Below, in pieces: positions 22,648 through 31,615 of a stretch of DNA of 44,336 nucleotides (the stretch's first letter is position 1; each line of letters opens with the position of its first letter). The DNA lies in contig NZ_QRBZ01000006.1 of NCBI RefSeq assembly GCF_009833085.1, positions 1 through 44,336 of the forward strand, written 5' to 3'. Source of the stretch: Nitrosomonas oligotropha (GTDB lineage Bacteria; Pseudomonadota; Gammaproteobacteria; Burkholderiales; Nitrosomonadaceae). A program made the translations under genes and the position numbers. The notes below the pieces were generated by a model. The model was not told the origin of the DNA and searched no databases. It saw only the letters and a list, made by a program, of their open reading frames with translations.

Positions 22648-25456
22648 ACGGGTGGCAACCGCTGCGCTGGGTGGCATTGATTCCGTTCTGAATCATTGGC
22701 TGCCCGGTGGCAAGCGTGAAGGGCATGAATACCTGCCGCTGAATCCGAAGAGATCGGACAGCGCGCCGGGTTCGTTTTCAATCAACTTGAACACCGGCGC
22801 ATGGTCAGATTTTGCCACCGGTGACAAAGGTCTTGATCTGGTGGCATTGGTAAGCTATTTGGAAAACGAAACCCAAGGAAGGGCCGCCAATCGTTTGGCG
22901 GTTTTCCTGGGCATCGAACCGGAAGCGAGCAACCAACCAAAACGCACCGAAAGCGATTCCAAACCATCCGGCAATGCTAAGGCATCAACCGGCCGGAAAG
23001 AATCAAATGGCATCAAGAATCCGGGCGGTGATGATGACGGCTGGAAATGTGTAATGCCGGTTCCCGGCGATGCACCCAAGCCACCGGCCGCACATCCAAA
23101 ACACGGGAAGCCGTCAAAGCGTTATCCGTATCATGATCCGGATGGCCGCGTTAATTTCCTTCATTATCGATGGGAAGCTAAAAAGCCGGGTGAGAAAAAG
23201 CAATTCAGCCCGCTGACACTTTGGCAAAAAGGCAGTAAGTTTGAATGGCGGTTTAAGGTCCCGTCAGGATTGCGCCCGTTGTATGGCTTGCCTGGATTGC
23301 TGCAATTCCCTGATGCCGCTTGCTGGTTTACCGAAGGCGAAAAGGCGGCCGAAGCCCTGCATAAGCTGCTGCCTGATCATCCCGTTCTATGCTGGCAAGG
23401 TGGCAGCCAAGCGGTCGAGAAATCCGATTACGCTCCGCTTACCGTGCGTGATTGCGTGATCTTCCCGGATTACGATCTACCCGGCAAGAAAGCCGCCAAT
23501 GATTTGATGAAGCGGTTGACGGCTGCGGGTGCCCGTTCGGTTCGGGTGTTGGATGTCGACCGGTTGGAACGCGCAGCCGGTGAACCATTGCAGCCGGGAG
23601 ACGATGCCGCCGATTTGATGGCGTGCGGCTGGGATGCTGCCCGGTTCGGTGATTTCATCAAGCGTGAGGATGCATTCCTACCTGATGCCAATCCCGGCGC
23701 CGGGCAATCAAAGCCAGTCAGCAAACCGGAAGAGCCGCAAGCGGAAGCCGTGCAGCGAGGATTTGAATTGTTCGATGACGGCCTGTACTTTCTGGAACCG
23801 ACCAAAGACGGACGATTGCGCCGCCGTAAGGTATGCGCCCGGCTTGAAGTGCTGGCATTGGCGCGTGATGTCGATTCGCGGGAATGGGGTACGCTGGTTC
23901 GTTTCGCCGATCCGGATAGTAAAGTTAAGCAGTTAGTCATCCCTGCCCGTTCGTTCAATGGCGATGGATTGGAAGCTTCAGGCCGTCTGTTATCCGAAGG
24001 TTTGACGATTGCACCCAAAGCCCGGCAATTAGTCATTGAATACCTGCAAACACAAAACCCAGAGAAACGCGCCCGAACGACAAACCGCACTGGCTGGCAT
24101 GGTACCGGTGATGGTCTGGTGTTTGTGTTGCCGGATGGCTCCATAGGTCAATCCGATGGTGAGGAATGGCTATTCAATGACAATCGGCCGGATACAAATC
24201 CATTCAAACAGCGTGGCACGCTGAAGCAGTGGCGCGAACATGTGGCGGCCTGGTGCACAGGTAATAGCCGCTTGACGTTCGCGGTATCGATTGCGTTTGC
24301 CGCGCCGATGCTGAATTTGATTGAAATGGAATCGGGCGGCTTTCATTACCGTGGCACTACTTCCAGCGGCAAGACTAGCGCTTTAACCGTAGCCGGTAGC
24401 GTGTGCGGTTCGCCTGAGTACTTGCAGCGGTGGCGGTCAACCGATAACGGGCTGGAAAGCACCGCCCTTTCACATTGCGATGCAATCCTCACCTTGGATG
24501 AGTTGAAGATGATCGATGCCCGAATTGCCGGGGAATCGGCTTACATGCTGGCTAACGGTTCGGCCAAGGTGCGGGCAAACGTGAGCGGAGGCGCACGCAA
24601 TACCGCCAAATGGCGGCTGCTGTTCTTGTCCGCCGGTGAATTGAGTCTGAGCCAGCATGTGGCTGAAGCTGGCAAGAAAACGCCTGCCGGTGCTGAATTG
24701 CGCATGGCGGATATTCCCGCCGATGCCGGGCAAGGGCTGGGCTGCTTCGAGAATCTGCACGGCTTCGAGAACGGGCACGAATTCGCCAAAGCATTGAATG
24801 CGGCCGTCAATAAATACTATGGTGCGGCCTTCCCTGCTTTCATTGAACAAGTGCTGAAACACCGGGAAACGTTGCGGGAATCGCTCTTCGATGCCCGGCA
24901 AAAGTTCGAGAAAGCAACGCTTACCAATGCCGCCAGTGGACAGGCGCAACGGGTAGCGGCAAGGTTTGCCCTTGCGGGTGCTGCGGGTGAACTGGCTACC
25001 GATTGGGGCATTACCGGCTGGCAGCCAGGCGCATCGATGCAATCCGCCATCACTTGCTTTAAGGCATGGCTTCAGGCTTTTGGCGGTGAAGGCAATAAAG
25101 AAGATCGGGCAATGATTGCACAGGTTCGCCACTTTCTGGAATTGCATGGTGAATCACGGTTCACCGATATTGAACGCACTGTGGTTGACGATAACCACAC
25201 ACCGCGCACGATGAATAAGGCGGGGTTCCGTGAAAAGAATCATGAAAGCAATCTTGAGTATTACTGCTATCCGGAGGTATTCAAGGCGGAAATATGCAAG
25301 GGCTTTGATTATAAGGCGGTTGCGCGATTGCTGATTGACCGGGGATTTATGAAAGGCGATGGGAAGAATCTTCAGCCTAAAGTTAACCTGCCGGGTGAAG
25401 GCCGGAAGCGTGTTTTTCATATCCTCCCAACAATTTGGGAGAGTGAAAGTGATTGA
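22625..25456 (+). CDS. Phage/satellite-type primase-helicase (TOPRIM + DUF927)
   Basis: A 943-residue replication protein comparable in role to the alpha protein of P4. The N-terminal 100 residues resemble a degenerate zinc-finger primase domain (GSFSINLNTGAWSDFATG). A TOPRIM-like domain has FTEGEKAAEAL (Glu237) and FPDYDLPG (Asp282, Asp284). DUF927 covers about 380-660, with Walker A GTTSSGKT (577-584) and Walker B ILTLDEL (621-627). It should prime and unwind the element's DNA, starting at its own origin. The iteron blocks at 16271 and 25506 are candidate origins. The gene after it starts inside its stop region. No P4-type C-terminal DNA-binding domain is obvious to me. Confidence 0.9.
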   Translation: MPTIPYIKRVATAALGGIDSVLNHWLPGGKREGHEYLPLNPKRSDSAPGSFSINLNTGAWSDFATGDKGLDLVALVSYLENETQGRAANRLAVFLGIEPEASNQPKRTESDSKPSGNAKASTGRKESNGIKNPGGDDDGWKCVMPVPGDAPKPPAAHPKHGKPSKRYPYHDPDGRVNFLHYRWEAKKPGEKKQFSPLTLWQKGSKFEWRFKVPSGLRPLYGLPGLLQFPDAACWFTEGEKAAEALHKLLPDHPVLCWQGGSQAVEKSDYAPLTVRDCVIFPDYDLPGKKAANDLMKRLTAAGARSVRVLDVDRLERAAGEPLQPGDDAADLMACGWDAARFGDFIKREDAFLPDANPGAGQSKPVSKPEEPQAEAVQRGFELFDDGLYFLEPTKDGRLRRRKVCARLEVLALARDVDSREWGTLVRFADPDSKVKQLVIPARSFNGDGLEASGRLLSEGLTIAPKARQLVIEYLQTQNPEKRARTTNRTGWHGTGDGLVFVLPDGSIGQSDGEEWLFNDNRPDTNPFKQRGTLKQWREHVAAWCTGNSRLTFAVSIAFAAPMLNLIEMESGGFHYRGTTSSGKTSALTVAGSVCGSPEYLQRWRSTDNGLESTALSHCDAILTLDELKMIDARIAGESAYMLANGSAKVRANVSGGARNTAKWRLLFLSAGELSLSQHVAEAGKKTPAGAELRMADIPADAGQGLGCFENLHGFENGHEFAKALNAAVNKYYGAAFPAFIEQVLKHRETLRESLFDARQKFEKATLTNAASGQAQRVAARFALAGAAGELATDWGITGWQPGASMQSAITCFKAWLQAFGGEGNKEDRAMIAQVRHFLELHGESRFTDIERTVVDDNHTPRTMNKAGFREKNHESNLEYYCYPEVFKAEICKGFDYKAVARLLIDRGFMKGDGKNLQPKVNLPGEGRKRVFHILPTIWESESD

Positions 25457-26090
25457 TTGGGATGAGCTGATTAGGACGGAAAACGATGCTGAAACATCGG
25501 AAAACACCCCCAATAGTAGGGCGCGCCCTACTGATTCCGATGGCCATCATGGAAAAGTAGGGCGGCTAGAAGCCAATAACCAAGCCGTTATTGACGATTC
25601 CGCCCTACTCGCCCTACCTGCCCTACTAAAAAATAAGGGGGTAGGACTTGAACAAGAAAATCATGCGCCCGGTGAAGGGGTGGCTTCAGATAATTATTGC
25701 GCCACGAAAACACATCCGATTAATCCGATAGCAGTCACCCTGCTATTAACCTGTTGCAATAAAGCAACATTCACCAAAGAAGAAACCATAGAAGCAATCA
25801 TCAATCTTCAAACCATCCCGCAACCTGAACAAGTCAGATCATGGGCGATACTTTGCATAAAGCATGGCATCAATCCCCACCAAGTCATTTACCCATTCAT
25901 TCGATCATCAAACAAAGGTACAGGCTGCCAAGGGTGTAAGCACATTGAAATGCAAAAGATCGCTACCGACAAACGCCCGGTATTCAGATTCACTTGCAAA
26001 CGGCAACACCCGATACTTGAAGCATTCTATGTGGGCGAACGTGTGCTGATTGCACCTGAATCATGCAGTGATTACCTGCCTACTGCATAG
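25449..26090 (+). CDS. Unknown Cys-containing protein following the primase
   Basis: A 213-residue frame from a GTG at 25449 that overlaps the primase stop by eight bases; an open frame continues upstream to 25359 inside the primase gene, but the GTG is the natural coupled start. Residues 20-67 are low-complexity linker and are encoded by the iteron-palindrome block B. The C-terminal half has GCQGCKHIEM, FTCKRQH and PESCSDY, a possible zinc or iron-sulfur set of cysteines. This half looks conserved; function unknown. An origin block inside a coding region is unusual. Confidence 0.7.
   Translation: MIDWDELIRTENDAETSENTPNSRARPTDSDGHHGKVGRLEANNQAVIDDSALLALPALLKNKGVGLEQENHAPGEGVASDNYCATKTHPINPIAVTLLLTCCNKATFTKEETIEAIINLQTIPQPEQVRSWAILCIKHGINPHQVIYPFIRSSNKGTGCQGCKHIEMQKIATDKRPVFRFTCKRQHPILEAFYVGERVLIAPESCSDYLPTA
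25506..25645. repeat. Iteron-palindrome block, copy B (inverted)
   Basis: The reverse complement of copy A. The 16-base palindrome is at 25516-25531, a GTAGGGC at 25557-25563, and three GCCCTAC iterons at 25602, 25611 and 25620 in 9-base steps. It lies within the gene after the primase. Order, orientation and spacing of all five elements are kept between the copies. Confidence 0.8.
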
Positions 26091-26410
26091 CCGGGGCGGG
26101 TCAAAAGTGTATCCATTCCAGTTCTGAGACCGTTTTTTGCGTCAGATTTTTCTATGCGGGAAATCGGGACGGGGGGTATACCTCAATCATGACACTACCG
26201 GGGGCGGGTAAAATCTCTACAGCTTACTAAGATATAGACCGCTCTCAGCCTACGTTTGCAAAAAACCGCATTTAAATAGGGGGGGTCAAAATAGAGTTGC
26301 TTAGAAATATACAACCGGCTTCGTGAATCTGATATAAGATCAGAAGCATTGAAATTTAGATTTTTGCCCAAATTTTAAACATTAATGAGTCAAAAAAATC
26401 CCAGTGACTC
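26091..26410. other. Noncoding right end of the element with G-rich repeats
   Basis: Three related motifs, GGGGCGGGTCAAAA (26093), GGGGGCGGGTAAAA (26200) and GGGGGGGTCAAAA (26279), plus GGGACGGGGGGTATACC at 26166. All lie on the plus strand between the last gene and attR. No open frame is convincing here. They could be binding sites for element proteins or G-quadruplex-prone tracts. Confidence 0.5.
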
Positions 26411-26436
26411 TTTTTTCGGTATAGTCTTTGGTATAG
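26411..26436. promoter_or_regulatory. Right copy of the 26-bp GGTATAG repeat
   Basis: GGTATAG at 26418-26424 and 26430-26436, again at a 12-base period after a T run, in the same orientation as at 14973-14998. It is 55 bases from the tRNA. Matching sites near both ends point to recombinase or accessory-factor binding. Confidence 0.5.
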
Positions 26437-26491
26437 AAATACTTAACACAAAAATTATTGTTTTAATACTCAATAACTTATTATGTGCTGA

Positions 26492-26576
26492 TGGTGCCCA
26501 GAAGAGGACTCGAACCTCCACACCCGAAGGCACATGGACCTGAACCATGCGCGTCTACCAATTCCGCCATCTGGGC
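26492..26576 (-). tRNA. tRNA-Leu (CAG anticodon)
   Basis: An 85-base minus-strand gene that folds as a class II tRNA. Acceptor GCCCAGA pairs with TCTGGGC, and CCA is encoded. The D-arm has GGTAGACGC, the anticodon loop is TTCAGGT, the long variable arm is TGCCTTCGGGTG, and the T-loop is GTTCGAGTC. It reads CUG codons. Its 3' end is the attachment site of the integrative element, which leaves the gene intact. Confidence 0.95.
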
Positions 26577-26633
26577 AAGAGACAACCGTGTCAGGCTGTC
26601 AAAGAACGCGTAATTCTATAGGAAACCACTGTT

Positions 26634-28922
26634 TTGTCAATTAAGAAGAATCAAAAACTGCGTAATCTGGATCCACATCTCAAACGTGAGAAAGAGCGCT
26701 ACAAAAGTCCATTGCCCAGCCGGGAATATATTCTGCAGATTTTGCAGCAGCAGGGAATTCCACTGGCTGAGCAGGTATTACAGAAATTGCTGGATATCAC
26801 AAAAAAAGAAGAAGAGCTGTTTAATCGCCGCTTAACGGCGATGATGCGCGAAGGCCAGATTTTCCGTAACCGCAAAGGCGATCTCTGCGTGATGGAGAAG
26901 CTCGATCTGATCAAAGGCCGGGTGCAGGGCCATCCCGACGGATTCGGTTTTCTGATTCCCGATGACGCTAGCCCGGATTTGTATCTCAGCGCGAAAGAAA
27001 TGAACAAGGCGCTGCATGGCGACCGGGTACTGGTGCGCGAAATCGGCTTGGACCGGCGCGGACGCCGGGAAGCCGCCATTGTAGAAGTTCTGGAACATAC
27101 CAACACCCAATTGGTGGGACGGCTGTATATTGACCACGGCATTTTATATGTCGTGGCTGAAAACAAACGTATCAGCCAGGATATTCTGATCGCCAACGAG
27201 CACTCACTCAAGGCGAAGGCGGGTCAAATCGTCATCGTGGAAATCATCCAGCAACCGAACAAACAAACCCAACCGATCGGCAAGATTATCGAAATTCTGG
27301 GCGATTACACCGCCCCCGGCATGGAAATTGAGATCGCTTTGCGCAAACACGATCTGCCTTACATTTTTCCTCCCGAGATAGAAAAACTCTCCGCCAAGTT
27401 TCCCAAGAATGTCTTGAAGAAAGAATTCAAAGGGCGCAAGGACATCAGTCATTTACCGCTCGTCACCATCGATAGCGAAACCGCGCGCGATTTCGACGAT
27501 GCTGTGTATTGCGAGGATAACGGCGATGGGTACCGGTTATATGTAGCGATCGCGGATGTCAGCCACTACGTCAAACCGAAAGATGCGATTGATCAGGAAG
27601 CGCTCAGCCGGGGTAATTCCGTGTATTTTCCGCGGCGCGTCATTCCGATGCTGCCGGAAGCGCTCTCGAACGAGTTGTGTTCGCTCAATCCGGACAAGAA
27701 CCGCCTCTGCATGGTGTGTGAAATCCAATTCCAGAATAACGGCGAAATACTCGATTATGTTTTTTATCCCGCAGTGATGCGCTCGCACGCACGGCTGACT
27801 TACAACCTTGTTGCGGCGATCCTGGCCAATCCGAAAGGAGCCGAAGCCAAGGAACACGCCGCGCTGCTGCCGCACTTGCAACGCACTAACAAATTGTTCA
27901 AAGCGTTGCTGAAAGCGCGCAAGAAACGCGGCGCGATCGATTTTGAAACCACCGAAACCCAGATGTTCTTTAACGATCAAGGAAAAATCGAAAAGATTGT
28001 GCCGGTGCAACGCACCGAAGCGCACCGTTTGATCGAGGAATGCATGCTGGCGGCGAATGTTTGCGCGGCGGATTTTCTGCAAAAGAACGGGCAGACCACG
28101 CTGTATCGCATCCATGAAAGCCCGGTTCCGGAAAAAATCGAAGCATTGCGCAATTTCCTGAAGGAATTCGGTATTCAACTGGGCGGCAAGACCAAACCGG
28201 GAGCCAAGGATTACGCACAAACCCTGCTCAAAATTCAAGGCAGGCCGGATGCGCAATTGCTGCAAACCGTCATGCTCAGATCGTTGAAACAAGCTATCTA
28301 CAGTCCCGATCTCACCGGACACTTCGGGCTGGCGTACGATGCTTATACACATTTCACCTCACCGATCCGGCGCTACCCCGATCTGCTGGTGCATCGCGCC
28401 ATCAAAGCGGTCCTCAACGGCGAAACCTACACTCCTGGCGATTGGCACGAACTGGGCCAGCATTGCTCGATGACCGAACGGCGCGCCGATGATGCCACAC
28501 GGGATGTCGAATCCTGGCTCAAGTGTTTCTATATGCAGGATAGAATCGGCGAATGTTTCGATGGTGTGATTAGCAGCGTGACCGGCTTCGGCTTGTTTGT
28601 TGCCTTGGATGGCGTGTATGTCGAAGGGCTGGTGCATATCTCCGAATTACCAAGCGATTATTTTCATTTCGATGCGGCCAAACATGTCCTGCTCGGCGAA
28701 CGCAGCGGCAAGCAATACCGCCTGGGCGACCGACTGCGCGTGAAATTGGTTCGTGTCGACCTGGAAACCAGCAAAATCGATTTTGTGTTAGCCGAGCCGG
28801 ATAAAAAGCCGGCGCCGGTGAAAACCCCGGCAAAAGATCAGACAAAAAACCAAGCAAAAGCCAAAACAAAAACCAAAGCACCGGCTAAAGCACCCGTGAA
28901 AGGCAAGAAATCACATTCATAG
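26634..28922 (+). CDS. rnr: Ribonuclease R
   Basis: A 762-residue 3'-5' exoribonuclease that degrades structured RNA, including rRNA and tmRNA-tagged messages. The N-terminus has the RNase R signature (LDPHLKREKERYKSPLPSRE), cold-shock domains follow, and the RNB catalytic core has ETARDFDDAVYC with the metal-binding Asp residues. A C-terminal S1 domain (about 640-720) precedes a Lys/Ala/Pro-rich basic tail. The first in-frame start is a TTG with AGGAAA about ten bases upstream; no other start fits the N-terminal homology. It diverges from tRNA-Leu and begins a housekeeping run with rlmB. Confidence 0.95.
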   Translation: MSIKKNQKLRNLDPHLKREKERYKSPLPSREYILQILQQQGIPLAEQVLQKLLDITKKEEELFNRRLTAMMREGQIFRNRKGDLCVMEKLDLIKGRVQGHPDGFGFLIPDDASPDLYLSAKEMNKALHGDRVLVREIGLDRRGRREAAIVEVLEHTNTQLVGRLYIDHGILYVVAENKRISQDILIANEHSLKAKAGQIVIVEIIQQPNKQTQPIGKIIEILGDYTAPGMEIEIALRKHDLPYIFPPEIEKLSAKFPKNVLKKEFKGRKDISHLPLVTIDSETARDFDDAVYCEDNGDGYRLYVAIADVSHYVKPKDAIDQEALSRGNSVYFPRRVIPMLPEALSNELCSLNPDKNRLCMVCEIQFQNNGEILDYVFYPAVMRSHARLTYNLVAAILANPKGAEAKEHAALLPHLQRTNKLFKALLKARKKRGAIDFETTETQMFFNDQGKIEKIVPVQRTEAHRLIEECMLAANVCAADFLQKNGQTTLYRIHESPVPEKIEALRNFLKEFGIQLGGKTKPGAKDYAQTLLKIQGRPDAQLLQTVMLRSLKQAIYSPDLTGHFGLAYDAYTHFTSPIRRYPDLLVHRAIKAVLNGETYTPGDWHELGQHCSMTERRADDATRDVESWLKCFYMQDRIGECFDGVISSVTGFGLFVALDGVYVEGLVHISELPSDYFHFDAAKHVLLGERSGKQYRLGDRLRVKLVRVDLETSKIDFVLAEPDKKPAPVKTPAKDQTKNQAKAKTKTKAPAKAPVKGKKSHS

Positions 28923-28992
28923 ATGAGGAATTGCTCTAAAATACGCGCAAAAATCAGCCAATCATTTCCCATTTGAGTTTCTAGGTTAAAAC

Positions 28993-29733
28993 GTGTCCAA
29001 CACTCGCTTCATCTTTGGTTTCCATGCCGTTACCAGCCGTTTGCGGCAAAACCCGGAGAGCGTCAAAGAGATTCTGATCGATGCGGCACGGGATGATCAA
29101 CGCGCACGCACGCTCATCGAACTGGCCGAAAGCCGGAAAATCCGCCTGCTGCCGTGCGATAGCGCCAAACTTACCGCTATGACCGGCAGCGAACGTCACC
29201 AGGGCGTTGTGGCCAGTATCGACAGCGCACGCAGCCACATCGGCCTGGACGATGTCTTGGACACGCTGACCGAACCGGCGCGGCTGCTGGTGCTGGATGG
29301 CATTCAGGATCCGCACAACTTGGGGGCCTGTCTGCGCGTCGCCGACGCGTTCGGCGTGCATGCCGTGATCGCGCCGAAAGACCGCGCGGTCGGGTTGACT
29401 GCTACGGTTTACAAGGTCTCCAGCGGCGCGGCGGATACCGTGCCGTATATTGCCGTCACTAATTTGGCGCGTACGTTAAAACAGCTGCAAGAACGCGGTG
29501 TCTGGGTTTTCGGTACGGCCGAAGATGCCGAATACGATCTCACGCATTTTCCAATCCAAGGCGCTGTCGCTTGGGTGCTCGGCTCCGAAGAAAAAGGATT
29601 GCGGCGCTTGACACGCGAGAGTTGCGACCAATTGGTGCGGATTCCGATGCAAGGCAGTATTGAAAGTCTGAATGTCGCGGTCAGCGCCGGTATTTGCCTG
29701 TTTGAAACGCATCGCCAGCAATCTTTGGTCTGA
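28993..29733 (+). CDS. rlmB: 23S rRNA (guanosine-2'-O-)-methyltransferase RlmB
   Basis: A 246-residue SpoU/TrmH-type SPOUT methyltransferase, which methylates the 2'-OH of G2251 in the ribosomal peptidyl-transferase region. A small substrate-binding domain (1-75, FIFGFHAV) is followed by the knotted catalytic domain with LDGIQDPHNLGACLR, VLGSEEKGLRRL and IPMQGSIESLNVAVSAGI, the three SpoU motifs. The start is GTG. It lies 70 bases after rnr, an arrangement common in proteobacteria. Confidence 0.95.
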   Translation: MSNTRFIFGFHAVTSRLRQNPESVKEILIDAARDDQRARTLIELAESRKIRLLPCDSAKLTAMTGSERHQGVVASIDSARSHIGLDDVLDTLTEPARLLVLDGIQDPHNLGACLRVADAFGVHAVIAPKDRAVGLTATVYKVSSGAADTVPYIAVTNLARTLKQLQERGVWVFGTAEDAEYDLTHFPIQGAVAWVLGSEEKGLRRLTRESCDQLVRIPMQGSIESLNVAVSAGICLFETHRQQSLV

Positions 29734-29833
29734 GCTGTGCACCTGCTAAAATACCGCTCATTTTCCGGCAACGGCGATTCCCGTTATGCACAATAATGCA
29801 TCACAATAAAATTTTATATCTCTATTCTCAACC

Positions 29834-31591
29834 ATGAATTCATCCGCTCACCCGCATTTCAAAACCCATTTCGCCGAGCTATTCCGTGCAGCCGCCAATG
29901 CCATCGCCACACCGGATGCCAATGTCCGCATCGAGTTGACACGCACCAAACAAGCCAGTCACGGCGATTATTCATGTAATTTGGCCATGCAACTGGCCAA
30001 ACCGCTGCATAAGAACCCGCGCGAAGTAGCGGGTTTATTGATCGATGCCCTGCCCGCCTCGCCTTATCTGGAGAAAGTGGAAATAGCGGGCGCCGGATTC
30101 ATCAATCTGTTCCTGAAGCATTCCGCCAAACAGCAATGCGTGCATCAAGTGTTGCAAAGCAAGGAAATGTTCGGCCACAGCGATTCCGGTCAAGGAAAAA
30201 AAATCCAGGTGGAATTCGTTTCGGCCAATCCGACCGGTCCCTTGCATGTCGGCCATGGGCGCGGCGCGGCGATTGGCGCAAGCCTGTCGAGTGTACTGAC
30301 CGCTGCCGGTTTCAATGTATCGCGCGAGTTTTACGTCAACGATGCGGGACGGCAGATGGACATTCTGACGCTTTCGACCTGGCTGCGCTATCTCGAGCTT
30401 AACGATATCCACATCCCATTCCCGCAGAACGCGTATCAGGGCGACTACGTCAAGTCGATGGCCCGCTTGATTCATCAGGCGCACGCCGAGCGTTATGTGC
30501 ATCATCCGGAATTAGTGCTGGACGGCTTGCCCGTAACTGTCCTAGAAACTGTGGTGAGTACCGACGAACATTTGGATTTGCTAATCGCCAACGCAAAAAA
30601 AGTACTCGGCCAGGACTATGCGTATATTCATAATTTTGTGCTCACCGAACAACTGGGCGATTGCCGCAACGACCTGATGGAATTCGGGGTTGAATTCGAT
30701 ACCTGGTTTTCCGAGCAATCGTTATACGATAATGGCTCGGTCGCACGTACCATCCAATTGCTCAATGACAAAAAATATTTATACGAACAGGATGGCGCGA
30801 TCTGGTTCCGATCGACCGACTTCGGCGATGAAAAAGACCGGGTGGTTCAGCGGGAAAATGGCCAATTCACTTATTTCGCATCCGACATCGCTTATCACCT
30901 GAATAAATTCGAGCGTGGTTATGAACAAGTGATCAATATCTGGGGCGCGGATCATCACGGTTATATTCCGCGCGTCAAAGGCGCATTGCAAGCGCTCGGA
31001 CTGGATCCGGCCAAGCTGGAAATCGCCCTGGTGCAGTTTGCCGTGCTCTACCGCGACGGCAAAAAAGCGCCCATGTCGACCCGCTCCGGCGAGTTCGTCA
31101 CACTGCGGGAATTGCGCGAAGAAGTCGGCAAGGATGCCGCGCGGTTCTTTTACGTGATGCGTAAAAGCGACCAGCATTTGGACTTCGATTTAGATCTGGC
31201 CAAATCGCAGAGCAATGAGAATCCGGTTTATTACGTGCAGTACGCCCATGCGCGCGTGTGCAGCGTGCTGGCGCAATGGGATGGCGATGCCGCCGATCTG
31301 ATTGAAGCCGATATGGCAGCGCTATCAAGCCCTGCCGAGCTGGCGTTGCTGCAAAAATTGATCGATTTTCCCGACACCGTGGAAATGGCCGCGAAGGAAT
31401 TCTCTCCGCATCTGATCGCGTTTTACCTCAGGGAACTGGCCAGCGAATTTCATAGTTACTATAATTCAACACGTTTTCTGGTGCCTGAGATTGCCCTGCA
31501 ACACGCCCGGCTGGCGTTGATTGCAGCTATCCGCCAGGTATTGAAGAATGGAATGACGTTACTCGGCGTCAGCGCACCTGATAAAATGTAA
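29834..31591 (+). CDS. argS: Arginyl-tRNA synthetase
   Basis: A 585-residue class I aminoacyl-tRNA synthetase that charges tRNA-Arg. It has the N-terminal Add-1 domain (about 1-100), the HIGH-type motif HVGH at 138-141 after SANPTGPL, the KMSKS-equivalent APMSTRSGEF near 410, and a C-terminal anticodon-binding helical domain ending GMTLLGVSAPDKM. Length and all motifs are normal. The ATG follows no strong ribosome site. It is followed closely by a SPOR-domain gene, as in many betaproteobacteria. Confidence 0.97.
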   Translation: MNSSAHPHFKTHFAELFRAAANAIATPDANVRIELTRTKQASHGDYSCNLAMQLAKPLHKNPREVAGLLIDALPASPYLEKVEIAGAGFINLFLKHSAKQQCVHQVLQSKEMFGHSDSGQGKKIQVEFVSANPTGPLHVGHGRGAAIGASLSSVLTAAGFNVSREFYVNDAGRQMDILTLSTWLRYLELNDIHIPFPQNAYQGDYVKSMARLIHQAHAERYVHHPELVLDGLPVTVLETVVSTDEHLDLLIANAKKVLGQDYAYIHNFVLTEQLGDCRNDLMEFGVEFDTWFSEQSLYDNGSVARTIQLLNDKKYLYEQDGAIWFRSTDFGDEKDRVVQRENGQFTYFASDIAYHLNKFERGYEQVINIWGADHHGYIPRVKGALQALGLDPAKLEIALVQFAVLYRDGKKAPMSTRSGEFVTLRELREEVGKDAARFFYVMRKSDQHLDFDLDLAKSQSNENPVYYVQYAHARVCSVLAQWDGDAADLIEADMAALSSPAELALLQKLIDFPDTVEMAAKEFSPHLIAFYLRELASEFHSYYNSTRFLVPEIALQHARLALIAAIRQVLKNGMTLLGVSAPDKM

Positions 31592-31615
31592 CCGGATTAA
31601 TGTACAAGGATACCC

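Larger units (their letters stand above)
14832..26505. mobile_element. P4-like integrative element at tRNA-Leu(CAG)
   Basis: An element of about 11.7 kb bounded by a degenerate copy of the tRNA-Leu 3' end on the left and the intact tRNA-Leu on the right. Reading inward, the left end has a tyrosine integrase; the right end has the AlpA regulator, small ORFs and a TOPRIM/DUF927 primase-helicase. This arrangement is typical of P4-type satellites and related islands. The middle carries cargo: a TIR-like gene, an integrase remnant, an ice-binding-like protein and unknown genes. No virion, terminase, conjugation or relaxase gene is visible, so movement would need a helper. The exact crossover point is uncertain because the left att site is imperfect. 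Confidence 0.85.

Noticed and set aside
14832..26505. Complete prophage
   Set aside because: No capsid, portal, tail, terminase or lysis gene is visible; only integration, regulation and replication genes plus cargo.
27537..28352. A 271-codon frame antisense to rnr
   Set aside because: It is opposite the conserved RNB catalytic core; no support of its own.
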